From Nannochloropsis oceanica (Eukaryota > Sar > Eustigmatophyceae > Eustigmatales > Monodopsidaceae), in the NCBI GenBank assembly GCA_004519485.1, contig CP038109.1, forward strand, positions 62,001 to 126,000: a DNA stretch of 64,000 nt, written 5' to 3'. Each line of letters begins with the position of its first letter. Within the stretch, counting starts at the first letter, position 1. Of this stretch, positions 11,854 through 23,956 are shown piece by piece. A model generated the notes under the pieces. The model saw only the letters and a list, made by a program, of their open reading frames with translations. It had not been told where the DNA came from and ran no database searches. The position numbers were made by a program, and so were the translations under genes.

Positions 11854-14800
11854 GGCCAACGCACGAGCCGTCGCCCTGCGATTTGTTTTTCGCCCTTTAC
11901 TTCAAGACGTATTTGCTCTCCCTGCCATGGAGGAGGTTATCGCGTGCCTGGGCTGGTCGCCTCTGCAGTCCTTAGTGGCCTTCGGGGAATGGTATCTTTC
12001 CCTCCCCCCCACCCTCGCCGCCCGGCTGGCTGAGAAGGGAGCGGGGGAGGGAGGGGGGAAAGGAGGGGCAGGAGGGGCGTCGTTGTCGTCGCCTGTCGCG
12101 AGGTGGTTGGGGCAGAAGATTGAAGAAGGCCAAAAGGAGGGAGAGAGGGAGGGAGGGTTGAAAAAGGGCGCCTTGTCCCTCCATCGTCTTCGTGCAGAAG
12201 CCAAGGACGAGGAAGAGGACGAGGAGGAGGAGGAGGGAGGACGGACCCAAGCACGGACGGAGCGGTTGCTTGACCCTCTGCACGCAAGGTGTTTTCACAC
12301 CCATCGGCTGGAGCAAGCTTTCTCCCTGGCTGTCCTCCTTCGGCGCCTCCTCCTCCACCTCGCTCTCCTCCTCGAAGCTCGCTCCCTTGGCCGTTACCCT
12401 TCCCTGGATGCCGGACACCGTTGGCTGCGTCTGCAGGTGAGGCCACCTATACTCACGCCTCCTCCTCCGCCTCCTCCTCCTCCTTCGTCGTGATCAATTT
12501 TGTCTTGACCCTCTCCCATCACTCTTGCTTCCCTTCCTCCTTCCCTCTCTCTTACCCCTCCGTTCCTTGTCATGTGTGCGTGCATCGTCCCGGGGCTGCC
12601 GTCTTTGTTCCCTTTTCCTTGCATTTCCTCCCTCTCGTTCACCCTGATTACTCTCCAGGCCTACCATACACATCCTCCGCCACTCCCTCCCTCCTTCCTT
12701 CCTTCCCTCCCTCCTCCCCTCCCTTCCCCCTCCACAGCGACAGCTTCGTGTCTGCCTCCTCCTCGCCCACCGTCTTTCCCTCTCAGGTCCCGTGCACCGC
12801 GAGCCTCCATCAGCGTTAGATAGCGGCGATTCTTCTCTGTTCGGTCTGTTGGCATGGGAGGAATTGGAGCGAACAAGCTCCGCTGACGTATGCATTCAGA
12901 TGGAGCAGCAGTGTGCAGTCAAGCAGCAGCAGCAGCGACGACGTCGACAACAACAACAACAACAAGGAGTAGGAGGAGGAGATCGTCGTCTCCTCGGCGT
13001 GGAAGGAGGGAGGGAGGGAAGAGGGGAGGAATTTGAAGCGTGGGGTCCACAGGCGGATGAAAGGTGGTTGGAAATCATCGGAGTGCTCGTCAAGAGTAAG
13101 GTCGCCCTCCCCCCCTCCCGCCCTCCCCCCGTCCCCCCTCCCCTGCTCCTGCATTTCCCCTGGCACAACCAACCCCTGCCGTTGGCATGTCACCGCGCCT
13201 CCCTCCTCCTCTCCCTCTGGGCCGCTACGAACGAAGCCGACAAAACGCCGCATAAACTTCTGGCGGCGAGGGATCATCTCCACTCTGTCGCAGTCGCACA
13301 GCCTCGCCTTGCGGCAGCCGTTGCATTTGATTTGTGGACCCGTCTGCTCGCGCCTTGGCTGGCCCCCTACGTTTCGGAGGGAGGAGGGGAGGGAGGGGGA
13401 GAGGGGGGGAGGGCTCCTCCCCCTCTTCTTCTCTCCTCCCGGATGGCAGCCGAGTCTGTATTAGGGGGGATCCGATCTTTCCTTTTCTACATCCAGAAGG
13501 GTCTTGACCAAATTACCACCACCAACCGTGCCTCCTCCTCCTCCTCCTCCTCCTCCTCCTCCACCACCACCACGCTCTCTCGCCCCCCCCCATCCACCTC
13601 CCCTACCCTCCCTCTCTCCTCCTCCTCTTCTGCCCTCCTTCCCTACATCTCCGCTTTCCCCGACGGCCCGGACATTTGGCCTCCAATTCAAGATCGATAC
13701 TGTCTCGAGATCCTCTCCTCCTTCGAGCAGAACCCTCCCCTCCCTCCCGCCCTCCGTCGGCACCTCGCCCTCCTTCACGTCCTCACCCTCCATGCCGTTA
13801 CGGGCACCTGGGACGTTGCTCCTTCCGCCCTCTTCCCCCCCAACACCCCATTTTGCACTCGCGGGTCCCTGCATACACCCATCCCTCCCTCCTTTCCTCC
13901 CCTCCTCCCCCCCCTCGGGGTTTCCGGAAGGCAGCTGGACCAGGATAAAATGCTTGAGGAGGTGGAGGAGGAGAAGGAGAAGAAGAGGAGGGAGAAAGCG
14001 AGGAAAGCCTTGCTCTTGCGGGGCGTGCGAATGCTCGGGCGAGAGGCGAGTCAGGTAGGCAGGGAGGGTGCATCTCCTTTTCCCTTCCTTCCTCTCTTCC
14101 TCCCTCCCTCTCTCCCTCCCTCCCTACCCCCCTCCCTCCCTCCTATCCTCCCTCTCCCCCTCTCTTAACTTTCCTCCCTCCTTCCCTCCCTCCCTCCCTT
14201 CCACCTCTGTTAATGTCGCACGTGTTTTAAAATTTTCCCGCTCCCTCCGTTCCTCCCTCCTTCTCCTCTCTCCTTTCAGGCGATCTATGCTGCTGGACAA
14301 GCGCTCGACGTCCCCTCTGACTGGACCAGGACGGAACACGTGTTGCATTTGCTTAGGCAAGGCGATGATGTCCTGGCGGAAGACATGATGGTTCAGGTAG
14401 GGCGAAGGAGGGAGGGAGGGAAGGAGGAAAAGAGGGGATGGGCACGGGATGGGAATCGGAGACACGGGAAAGAAGGACGTACGTGTGTCATGGTGACGGG
14501 CTCGACCGCAGAACACAACGTATTCATCCACATGCCCTCCTTCCCTCCCTCCCTCCCTCCCTCCCTCCCTCCCTCCCTCCCAGGTCGAAGCATCCGACCT
14601 TCTGGCCACCCCAGTCCTGCAGCTCCTCCGTCGGCGCCTCGCCCGGACCCTCAACGGCCTAAGGTCTTCGGGAACCAAATCAGCCCAGGTACTCACTCCC
14701 TCCCTCCCTCCTCTCTGTATCCTTCCCTCCACTGTCTGATAATTTAACGCGCATTTCTGTTCTCAATCCCATGCTCCCTCCCTCCCTCTCTCCCTTCCTC

Positions 14801-15445
14801 TCTCCCTCCCTCCTCGACAAATAGATATTGGCAGCACTGGACGCAGATACGAGCGAATGGGTCTTGGCAGCAGCAGGGGAAGAAGGGGAAGACGGGGAGG
14901 AAGGGAGAGAGGGAGCGAGCGAGGAAGCGGCGGCAGGCATAGGAGGTAATGGACCAGGGAGAGAGGGAGGGAGGGAGGGAGGGAGGGAGGGAGGGAGGGA
15001 GGGAGGGAGGATTGCTAGGAAGTAAAAGGGTGATCCAGGGACGTCGCTAGCCCCCAGAGGCCTTGTCGTGCCACGTGCCTTCCGTGCCTTCCTCCTCCCT
15101 GTCTCGCTTCCCTCCTTTCCTGCTTCCCCTCTCTCTCCTTCTCTTCTCTCCCTTTCTGTACAAGAAAGACGGAGGGAGGGAGGGAGGGAGGGGTAGAAAG
15201 GTTGGATGGGCTCTTGGCATTGTGGAAGCATGAGGAAGGTGTGTTGGTGCGTGGCCGCCCCGTCGTCTCCCCCCTCTGTGAGAGAGGGAGGAGAAGTAGC
15301 TACAGTGACATCAAGGACACCCCAAAATGAAATCAGTACCTCTTTGACAGGGGCCGTGGGCTTTTGCCTCTCATGCCATGCGCCCCTCCCATGAGACGCT
15401 ACATTTATATCGTCATTTAGGAAGTCCGCCTATCCACCCATCCAC

Positions 15446-15479
<34 letters not shown>

Positions 15480-15821
15480 TTCCTTCGCACCCCCTTCTCT
15501 CGGGACTCTGTATGGTTGAATTCTCCGCTTCCTCTCTCTGTCATCTCCTGTGCTCCATGCGAATGCTCATGACGTATTCTCCCTCCCTTCTCCCTTCCCT
15601 CCCTCCCTCCCTCCCTCCCTCCCTCCTTCGCAGCCACCACTGGCCCTCCCCGCCCTGCTTCTCTTGCCGGGACGCACAACCTTCTCCTACAGCTCCAACG
15701 GCTTCTTTCTCCTACCACGGCGCCACAGCAGTACAAACAAATCAAAGCACTTGCCAACCTATGCGCGGCGCTGCTTCAAGCAGGCAGAGAGGGAGGGAGG
15801 GAGGGAGAGAACATCAAATAG
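7973..15821 (+). CDS. RAB3GAP2: Rab3 GTPase-activating protein non-catalytic subunit (RAB3GAP2 homologue)
   Basis: Twelve exons close in one frame (1815 codons): 7973-8065, 8269-8613, 8776-9340, 9491-9896, 9942-10095, 10253-10492, 10640-12436, 12738-14054, 14280-14396, 14584-14688, 14825-14945, 15634-15821. The start ATG opens a 31-codon exon ending AAG/GTGCGT. Family landmarks appear in order: SPDGSLLCVATEKRS (beta-propeller), AIGFSTGLLRLL, PLSYTKY, LVAVTDALGRVLVIDV, FKGHRGAQVAWLESLE, LVIYSPARGMLEVW, and at the C-terminus LHLLRQGDDVLAEDMMVQ and SEWVLAA. In animals this subunit pairs with catalytic RAB3GAP1 to act on Rab3/Rab18 in secretion, ER and lipid-droplet traffic; no catalytic partner is visible here. 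It is longer than human RAB3GAP2 (about 1390 aa) because of Glu-, Ala- and GREG-rich inserts. The intron at 9897-9941 is only 45 bp and purine-rich, so that junction is the least certain. Confidence 0.9.
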
Positions 15822-16204
15822 TGTGTACAGAATGGATAGCCCACAAAAAGAGGTTGCTGTTAGAAAGATAGAGCAATCAAAATAGTACAAGTGCATGCAT
15901 TTCTTCTGGCCAAACTTGACAGGTGTTGCACTTTTATTTTTACATGTAATTGGGATTGGGAGATGATTAAAAAAAGCAAATTAACCGCATTGCACAAGCT
16001 CTTGACACACACTTTTCGTTCTCCACCCAACGCTGAGACATATTTTGTTCCGTTTCGCGGCGCAGCCACACACTTATGCACAGTGCCCGCCTGTAAAACG
16101 ACATTCCGATCGCACACGCACAAGTGGGTGTCGGGGGAGGGGGAGGATGGGGGCTCGGCTTCACCTGTCCTTTTTTTAATATATCTTCTTCCCTTTCTAC
16201 AAAT
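15822..16204. other. Convergent 3' intergenic region
   Basis: 383 bp between the ends of the RAB3GAP2 gene and the subtilase gene. No array, RNA gene or terminator-like element is apparent; it presumably holds both 3' UTRs. Confidence 0.4.
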
Positions 16205-16457
16205 TTAAATATACCTTCCAGCACTACCTTCACTCGGCGGTGCAGAGGGCAGTGGCAAAGACGAAGGAGAAACACGTACACCACTTCTGCCAGTAGGGAA
16301 AAGAGCAGTAGCTCCTTCTCCCTCCCTTTCTCCTCCTCCTCCTCCTCCTTCTCCTCCTCCTCCTTCTCCTCCTCCTCCTTCTTCTTCTTCTTCTTCTTCT
16401 CGTTTTCCTCTCCGAGAAAGGTATGATAAGGGAGGACTTACGTAATGCACATACCCA

Positions 16458-16509
<52 letters not shown>

Positions 16510-19500
16510 TCGAAGGACCAGGAGACGATGAAGGTGAGTGTAGAGCCATAACAGCAGCCGAAGCGGGCCTTTCTTGTCGGATAGGTACTGTTCGCCGAGA
16601 TAATGCTGCCCGTGCATGGCACCCTTTCTCTTCTTTGTTACCATTGTTTATACAGCAATGCTTGCGCATGCAAAATCCGCAGCAACAACAGAACAAGAGC
16701 ATCAAGATCCCGACAGCCCAAATGATGATGGTCAACCGATCCATACGCGGCGCACCGCCCCCCCCATCCACCTGCTGCGCCTTCAGACACTGCCCTGCAC
16801 AGGCACTCAGACCCCAACATGTGTCATCCGAAGCGACATTGACGCAGAAACTTCGAATTTGGGCCGCTCCATACGTAAATGGCTCACTCACATTTCCCAC
16901 AAACCCATCCGAGACCACCTGGACTCGAAAAGACTCACAAGCTGAGGTGTTAAAGACCGCTACGAGGAACGCTGCGGTTTCGGCTGAATAATCTGTCACC
17001 TCAGCAGTCAAGCCAATGGAAGGATCACTCACACACGTCCAAACGAATGTTTGAGGATGGTTGGCGGAGCGCGGCAGGTTGCTGCCTATCAATAAAGCCT
17101 GAGCCCCGTCAGTTGCGATGGAGGTCACGCGTGGCACAGCCATGGGGAAAAGCGTACTATCCTTACGGAATTGACCAGTAATCACCAAGGCGTATGGTTG
17201 GGGTCCTGCAACTACAGCCGCGCCCACAACCTTGATGTTGATGGTTTGCCCAATCACTGGGGTAGGGATGATAATCTGCTCTACATTGTTTAAGGCGTTG
17301 GGCCCGGAAGTCGACGTCCATCCATTGGCAAAGTATTGAGTTGTGCCTTGTGTGGCCGTAAGGTCCAAATCATTTATTAGGGTCTTGCTAGAGATGGTCA
17401 CGGCAGCAGGGAAGTCATACCAAGCCAGAGTCACCTTGATAGTTGTCCTTGACGTCGGAACAATGCGATACCACGCCGTTTCCCGCTGATTGAGCTTGGG
17501 ACAGCCACTACACCCCTCCTCGTTTTCGTCCTCTTGCCATGCCCCATCTACGAACAAAACGTTCGGGTTGTCACTGCCCTGGAAATAGGTCGCGAACTTA
17601 GCCGCTACCATCCCATAACCTTGGTCATAGTTAGGATACTTGATGTAACGAGTGTTGTGCTTCGTTGCTTCCGGCCCCGTCATTTGCAGGGCGGAGTTGA
17701 TGAGCACAGCCTTGAGTAGGGCACCCATTGGAGTAAAGGCGTGCTCGGGATTCGCCCAGCCTAACGGGTAAAACCCTAGCGTAAAATACTGCCGAAGCAG
17801 CGCAGTTGTTCCTGCCACAAGCGGTGTCGACATGCTGGTGCCCGCCATGCCCTGAATGTAGCACTGGTTGGCCCCGCCATCGGCTTGGGAGTAGGCACTC
17901 GCGACATAATACCCCGGGGCGCAGACGTCGACCCCATAGCGCATGTCGAAGGTAGGGCCACGCGAAGAGAAGTATGCCACGTCCGGAGTGTTCACATCAT
18001 TAAGAGTCGCGCCAACAGCAATAGAATTCTTGCTCAGCGCAGGTGAGCCTATGGTCCCGGAGACTGGCCCTTCATTTCCTGCCGCGTACAAAATCACAAA
18101 GTCTTGGTGATGCCACAGGTAGGCATCTGTTTGGTGCATCTCTGCACTGTTGTCCGAAACGCTAGAGCCCCAGGAGTTGCAGTGGATGCGGCCACCCAGA
18201 TTGTACGTTCTTGGAAACAGTCCGTTGGCCAGGTCGGAAGGGACATAGAGGGTGTCGTCATGAGCTAGACCTATGTCGAAGAAGGCCAGTTTCGCTGAGA
18301 TGGAAAAAAAGTGAGGGATTTGGTAATGAAGAAGACAATTTTCCTATTAGCCTCGTCACAAAACAACAGTAACGGAAGGCTTAAAACAGGAGGTCACAAC
18401 AACTTACCAGCCCACGCCGCGCCTTTGAAGGCATAGCCCTTGCTGGACACAGCCATCTCCGCTGGGTATCCTGCAACTGAGCCACATATATGCGTACCAT
18501 GTCCACCGTCCACCCCTTCCGTCCCGTCAGCATACGCAAAATACTCCCTTATTTTCCGATGTTCGTCGCTCTGGAAAACAGGCACCGGCCATTCCAATTC
18601 CGGAACGCTCTCAAGCTGAAAATCCAGGGGATGCATCGAATCATGGAAAAAACAGCTGCTCAAATCCAAACCCGTGTCCACCACGCCAACTACCTCGCCC
18701 TCTCCCGTCAACCCATGGTCCCATAACCATGTACTCCCCTTTTGGCCCCCAGGCCCCATGCCTGTACTGTTCGCTCCAGACTGCAACAAAAAAGCGGACT
18801 CTTTGTTGAAAAGCTCGAAGCGTACGCCCAGATCAATCACCAACGCAGAGGCGAGTGCGTGAGAAATGTTCACTGCCGCTTCAGCAGTTGCCGTAATAGG
18901 GATGCTTGATATTACATAGTTTCCGTCCCCAGTCGCTTTTACGGTGCAACCTTCACAGCCAGAGTTAGTACTGCTGCTGCTGCCGCTGCTGCCTCCTTCA
19001 TAGTTATCGTTGTGAGAGACGACCACGCCCACATCTTCAGGAGCGGCGTTTTGCGGTGGGGGAGGGACACGCATGTGGTCGGGTAAAGACAATCCTAGTG
19101 CTTTGTGGATTGCACGGAGGCCATGGTCATGTTCGGCGGCCCGGCGGATTGTATCCATGTGGCTGCTTATCAAGGTCCGAATGGAGAGCGTGGCCGTCGA
19201 ATTTCCTATTTCCTCTGCAGACAATGGAGATGAGGAGACCGATGATGCAACGGCAAGTAATGAGGCAGGGTCCGTTACCCTAGGAGAGATCTTAAGCTCG
19301 GCGGGCAGGGGCTGCGCGGTCAGGACGTAGCGAGACGCACTCACCAGATTTTGGACACGCGAAAAAGTTGTGTAGGCAAAGAGGTAGGGGTAACCCGCCT
19401 CGGACACAATCAGTTGATCGAGTCGGATATCTCCTAATCGTTGGCTCATACCCTTGAAGGCCTTGAGCGAATAGCTGCTGCCCTTGCTTAGAGAGACGAT

Positions 19501-19899
19501 CCACACCTCGGACTTGTCACTAGATAGGGCAGAGGCATTGAGGGCTGTACACACCATGCAGGTATACTGCTCCTCCAGCGTGTACGTCTCATTGCGTGCA
19601 GCCCAGTCAGGACGCACCGTCCAGGTTCCTCCCACCACCGTCTTGCACGTCTCGTGGGTGACCGGGACGAAGCCACCATTTTCAGGCCGGAGGCAGTATC
19701 GAATCACGGGGAAGGATGACGAGAACTCTTCAAAGGGGATGAGCGTCTCTCGGGGACAGGTGGCAAGAATCTCGGCGTCACAAAATTTGGATTTATTTAC
19801 GTCTTGGGTTTGGGCAAACGTAGGGACGGGCAGGAGGACAAGGACGTGGATGAGGGCGAGGAGAAGGAGGCATGGGCGACCGCGGCGTAGCATCATCAT
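16205..19899 (-). CDS. Membrane-anchored subtilisin-like serine protease (peptidase S8)
   Basis: Two exons, 19899-18408 and 18294-16205, spliced GCTG/GTAAGT to CTCAG/CG in phase, give 1193 residues. I chose the ATG triplet at 19899, which leads straight into a signal peptide (LLLLALIHVLVLLPVPTFA). The catalytic triad is complete: Asp408 in VVDTGLD, His467 in GGHGTH and Ser651 in GTSMSTP, with Asn571 in AAGNEG for the oxyanion hole. A beta-rich domain follows (LVTLAW-like KVTLAWYDFP, LINDLDLT, NNVEQIIIP, PYALVITG), as in KP-43-type subtilases, then a cysteine-bearing region and a transmembrane helix at about 1017-1039 followed by MRKHCC. The tail has 17 glutamines and Glu/Gly-rich repeats. Predicted topology is lumenal/extracellular protease with a cytosolic tail. 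The roughly 390 residues before the catalytic Asp are not a standard I9 propeptide that I recognise. Confidence 0.92.
16458..16509 (-). repeat. CAG tract coding polyglutamine in subtilase tail
   Basis: Seventeen uninterrupted CTG units on the plus strand, CAG on the coding strand, directly after the SSSPGPSR segment of the cytosolic tail. A CTC/CTT tract at 16330-16400 codes the adjoining Glu/Gly-rich stretch. Confidence 0.9.
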
Positions 19900-20288
19900 T
19901 ACAGCCTGTAATGAGGTGCCCTTGCCACGGATGCGAGAGGGAGCGGGCGGCACCTTTTAGCTGTAGCTGTGGGCCCTTCTCAGCATGCTCTGTCTTTGAG
20001 TGTTTGGGAGTGAATTCTTACGTGATAATATGGGTCTAATTTTTGAGATGGGCCGCCGTTGATTATAAGTTAGCGAGTCCTCCAGGCGAGGGAAAAGCAA
20101 CACAAACAATCCGTAGGAGGACCACAACCCTCGCACTCCCTAGTGCCCTTTCGGGAAATCGAAGAGGTTTGGACGCTTCCCGGAGGCAGGGAGGCTGAAT
20201 ATGTGCCCTCCCATGTCACATCCCATTCATCGCCATGCCTCCCCCCAGTTACGTACACAACAGAGACGCACTCTCGTCTTCTTGAGAT
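19900..20288. promoter_or_regulatory. Shared divergent promoter region, subtilase / TPM-RING
   Basis: Only 389 bp separate the minus-strand subtilase start from the plus-strand TPM-RING start, so the two genes must share or abut their promoters. Both products are secretory-pathway membrane proteins. No specific element can be named. Confidence 0.5.
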
Positions 20289-21590
20289 ATGGCCCAGCGC
20301 CTCTCTCCACACCCGAGAACCCGGCGGCCTTGCACACCCCTCATCAACTTCGCACTCCGTCTCCTCCTTCTTCTGGCTTTGAGTCCCTCGTTCCCCCTCC
20401 TCACCCATGCGCAACCCGACACGCCGGGGTACCGCGAGGGATGGAGTTTAACCCAATTTCCCAACCCGACGGGCAACAGCAAGAACAGCAAGACTAGCAC
20501 CACCTACAGCTGCGGGGCTTTCCACGTGGAGGCGAAAGAAAGCACGTCTTTCCTCTGTGACCCAGACGCGCTATTGTCGAAAAAAGGTGCGATCGCCGTG
20601 CATGAAATGCTGGATACCATCCGAGGCGAGTTGAAGGTTTCATGTCCCGGAGAGGGGGGGGGCGGGGAGGAAGGACAAGCGCCGGCGCAACAGCAACAAA
20701 AGGGCTTGCAAGTCGGAGTTGCCCTGGTGCATAAATTGAAGAGGACGAAGCATGACGTGGTGGAGGAAGCAGAGGGCTTCGCGCGGGCGTTGCATGGTAT
20801 GTGGGGGGTGGGGGATCTGGCGTGCCAGAACGGGGTGCTACTATTCCTATCCCGCGTGGACAGAACCATGTATATATCTCGAGGTAAGGGCGTCGAGAAT
20901 TTATTGACAGACGACAGGATCGACCAGGTGATGAGTGATGTGAAGGGCCTTCTGAGAGGGGGTGATTGGGACGGGGGGGTGTTAATGGCAGTGGGGAAAG
21001 TGGCCGAGTGGGTCGATATGGGCCCACCGGGCTTCTGGGAGAGATGGGGAGGGACGGTGGTGATGCTCTTGGTGGTGATTGCATTCCTATCGTTCGCGAT
21101 GTGGCAGGAAAGACAGAAGTATTTGGATCGGAGAGGGTATGAAGACGCAAAGAGGAAATTGGAGAGGATTGAGAGGGAGCAGTCACGGTTGCAGTCCCTC
21201 GAGCTGGCCGAGTCGTTTGAAGGGTTGGAGAGCTGCCCCATCTGCTTGGAAGATTTCGGGGAGGAGGAGGGGAAGGAGGAGGAGGAGGAAGAGAGGGAAG
21301 AGGAGAGGCAGGGGTTGGTGAGGAGGAGTGGGAGTGGGGAAGAGAAGGGGGAGAGGGAGAGCGAGGGCGAGGAGGTAATATTGGGGGAGGGAAGGAGGAG
21401 GAGGAGGGAGAAGAAGGGGAGTGATGGGAAGCGGGTCAGTATATTGGGATGTGGGCATGCGTATTGTCGGAGCTGTTTACTGATGGCATTGGAGAGGGAG
21501 AGGGTGCCACGTTGTCCCATTTGTAGGAGGACGCTCGATGAAGGGATGAGTGGAGGAGGAGGAGGAGGAGGAGGAGGAGGGGCAGGAGGA

Positions 21591-21625
<35 letters not shown>

Positions 21626-22130
21626 GGGAGGAGATGGAGGAGTGGATAGGGGGGAAGGAGAGGGAAGAGGGACTGGAGGAGGAGGAGGAGGAGGGGGTGG
21701 TGGTGAAGGGACAAGAGCAGGGACGAGTGGAGGGCCATGTCGGGTAGATGACAGCAGCAGTAACAGAAGCCGCAGTAGTGGTGTAGGCATTGGGTCTACG
21801 ATCTCCTTGGGACGAGGAAGGGGAGGAGGAGGAGGGGCTAGAGCAAGAAGATTGTTTGCAGAGGCAGAGATTTTGTATCGGCTTAGCCAGTTGCAGCGAC
21901 AACACCCTAACATTGTGCGGCCGGAGATGGTTACACGATGGACTCAACCAGGGGGGTATACAGGCAGATTTACCGCTGATGCGAGCTTTGTCGATGCAAA
22001 TCCGCGTGTGCAATTTGCGCGACAGCAGGCTCACTATGGGTCGTCGGTGCGGATGGGCGGGATAGGGGCAGGGGAGAGGAGGGGGTTTGGAGGAGGGATG
22101 AGCAGTGGGGGTAGGGGAAGTCGGTGGTAG
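20289..22130 (+). CDS. TPM-domain transmembrane RING-finger protein, probable E3 ubiquitin ligase
   Basis: Single-exon gene of 613 residues. A signal peptide (LLLLLALSPSFPLLTHAQ, about residues 24-41) is followed by a TPM (TLP18.3/Psb32/MOLO-1) fold at about 85-255, with VGVALVHKL, NGVLLFLSRVDRTMYIS and ILTDDRIDQVM-like segments. One transmembrane helix follows (GGTVVMLLVVIAFLSFAMW), then a coiled RKLERIEREQSRLQSLE stretch and a C3HC4 RING (CPIC...CGHAYCRSC...CPIC). The TPM domain would face the lumen and the RING the cytosol. The loop between the second and third zinc ligands is about 75 residues of Glu/Arg-rich sequence, far longer than in ordinary RINGs. A run of glycines after the RING comes from a GGA/poly-G tract near 21553-21625. 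TPM-RING fusions occur in algae and plants; the substrate is unknown. Confidence 0.85.
21553..21712 (+). repeat. GGA repeat and poly-G run coding polyglycine
   Basis: GGA units flank a run of more than 20 consecutive guanines at about 21595-21624, inside the TPM-RING coding sequence. Homopolymers of this length are prone to length error, so the downstream frame should be treated with mild caution, although the C-terminal part still reads as plausible protein. Confidence 0.85.
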
Positions 22131-22485
22131 AGGGGAATTGAAGGGAGGAAAGAAGAAAAGAAAGAGTGAGAATGAATGGGTGATAGATGGACAACAAAAG
22201 AAATAGAGTGACAAGTAAGACAATGGATGACTGAACATAGAAAGAAGACACATTATTTTACTTCATTGTACGTGCCGGCGTGGGCCGTCAGCGATCGACC
22301 CTGATTCATTCATATGGACACCCATGCAAAGCAGACGTCTCACCCACTCACACGCTACACCCTCACAACGACACATAAAAAGGCCTATCCAAAAGCTGGC
22401 GCGCTGTGCGGTGCATTCGCATCGTTCCCTCCCTCCCTGCCTGCACCTCTTCTTTCTCCTCGCCTTCTTACTGCACGACTCGACC
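22131..22485. other. Intergenic region before the Nudix gene
   Basis: 355 bp between two plus-strand genes. An upstream in-frame ATG at 22324 would add 54 residues to the Nudix protein, but ATG 22486 has the better context (ACCATGG) and starts a plausible organelle-type leader. Nothing else is recognised. Confidence 0.4.
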
Positions 22486-23212
22486 ATGGTCTTGACTCTT
22501 TGCCTTCGCCCCCGGCTCTTGTCACACGCCGGCAGGAGTGGCAGCTGCAGTAGTAGTAGCAGCAGCACCACTGTGCGCCTCCTTTCTTCGCCATCTTCAA
22601 CAACCTCTTCCTCATCCCTCTCCTCCTCCTCTTCCTCTTCACCGTCATCGTCCTCCTCCGCTTCCACTTCTTCCTCTTCACCTCCCCCCCACCCACCCCA
22701 CAATCATTCCTATTCCCTTATCACGTTCGATGATGTCCTCCTTCACAAAATCACGCAGCGAATCGCCTCATTCTCCGGGAAGCCCATCCCCCTCCTTCCT
22801 CCCTCCCGTCCACTTTCCTCCTCCTCAGCCGCCGCCTCCTCCTCCTCCTCCTCCTCCTCCTCGTCGTTGTCGTCGTCGTCGTTGTCGTCGTCGTCGAGTC
22901 ACGGTGACAATCTGACCAGCAGCACCACTCCAACGCGCCACGCCGCTGTCTTAATCCCCCTGTGCAATGCGCATGGGCAAGCCTCCGTTCTCTTCCAAAT
23001 ACGCACTTCTACCGTCAGAACACACAAAGGACAGGTCTCCTTGTAAGTTTTATTATGCTTTCCATATCGTTTTCAGTGATCAACAATTTTCCTACCGTTT
23101 ACTCGCTCTCCTTCTCCTTCTTGGGGTTCTACTTTCTCTTTTATCTTTCCCTGGTTCAATGAAAATCGTCTCCAACACACTCCCTCTCGTCATCCCTCCT
23201 TCCCTCCCTCCC

Positions 23213-23254
<42 letters not shown>

Positions 23255-23330
23255 AACCCAGCCCTGGCGGCCATCTCAACCCCAACGAGACCCCTGTGCA
23301 AGCCGCACTACGAGAATTTCACGAGGAAAT

Positions 23331-23364
<34 letters not shown>

Positions 23365-23956
23365 GATGGAGGAGGCTTTGGGCCTATCACCATTCTGACA
23401 GCTTGTCAGCCCTTGCCGGCAGTCACAGGTGGGAAGGTCATCCCTCCTTCCTTCCCTCCTTCCCTCCCTTCTTCCCTCCCTCCTTCCCTTCCTCCCCCTT
23501 TTTCTCCCTCCCCTTTGGCCATCGCTGTGCGTGCTCACCAGTTTTTCTCCCCCTTGACAGCCACTGGGCATTTAATCCTCCTTTCCTTTCCCCATCCTTC
23601 CCTCCCGCCCTCCTTCCCTCCCTCCCTCAGGCACCGTCGTACACCCATTCCTCGCCTTCATCCACCGGGATGTGGGCGACCTCTCCTGCTTCAAGCCCTG
23701 CTGCGGAGAGGTGGCAAGCCTCTTCTGCCTCTCCCTCCCTCAGCTCCTCGATCCGACTCTTGCCGGCCGCGAAGACCTGCCCGACACAAGGGAGGGAGGG
23801 AGGAGCAGAAGATTGGACATGCCGTTTTTTAACGGGGGGCCGGCAAAGGTTTGGGGGCTAACGGCTTTTATAATGGATGGCGTGCTGGCGAGGGTGTTGC
23901 GGCCGTGCTTGGAAGGAGGGAGGGAGGGAGGGAGGGAGGGAGGGAGGGAGGAGTGA
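22486..23956 (+). CDS. Nudix hydrolase, CoA-pyrophosphatase type (NUDT7/8/PCD1-like)
   Basis: Three exons, 22486-23042, 23262-23428 and 23631-23956, spliced CCTT/GTAAGT, CCCAG/C, ACAG/GTGGGA and CTCAG/GC, give 349 residues in one frame. The first junction completes GQVSFPGGHLNPNE and creates an intact Nudix box G-x5-E-x7-REFHEE, which binds the metals for diphosphate hydrolysis. The preceding QIRTSTVRTHKGQ segment and the later VWGLTAFIMDGVL segment match the CoA-diphosphatase subfamily, which cleaves CoA or acyl-CoA to phosphopantetheine and 3',5'-ADP in mitochondria or peroxisomes. A serine-rich N-terminus may be a targeting leader. Two long Ser tracts interrupt the domain: one before RHAAVLIPL, and one directly after the Nudix box, where the Gly that usually follows HEE is replaced by serines. 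The C-terminal GREGG residues come from a (GGGA)n array. Confidence 0.88.

Noticed and set aside
10918-12033. Plus-strand alternative frame rich in GREGG and Arg/Ser
   Set aside because: Arrays are stop-free in every frame. The RAB3GAP2 frame carries the conserved motifs, so this is a shadow.
21477-22253. Long minus-strand Pro/Ser-rich open frames opposite the RING gene
   Set aside because: Antisense of Glu/Gly codons; no motif of any family, and the sense strand has an intact RING.
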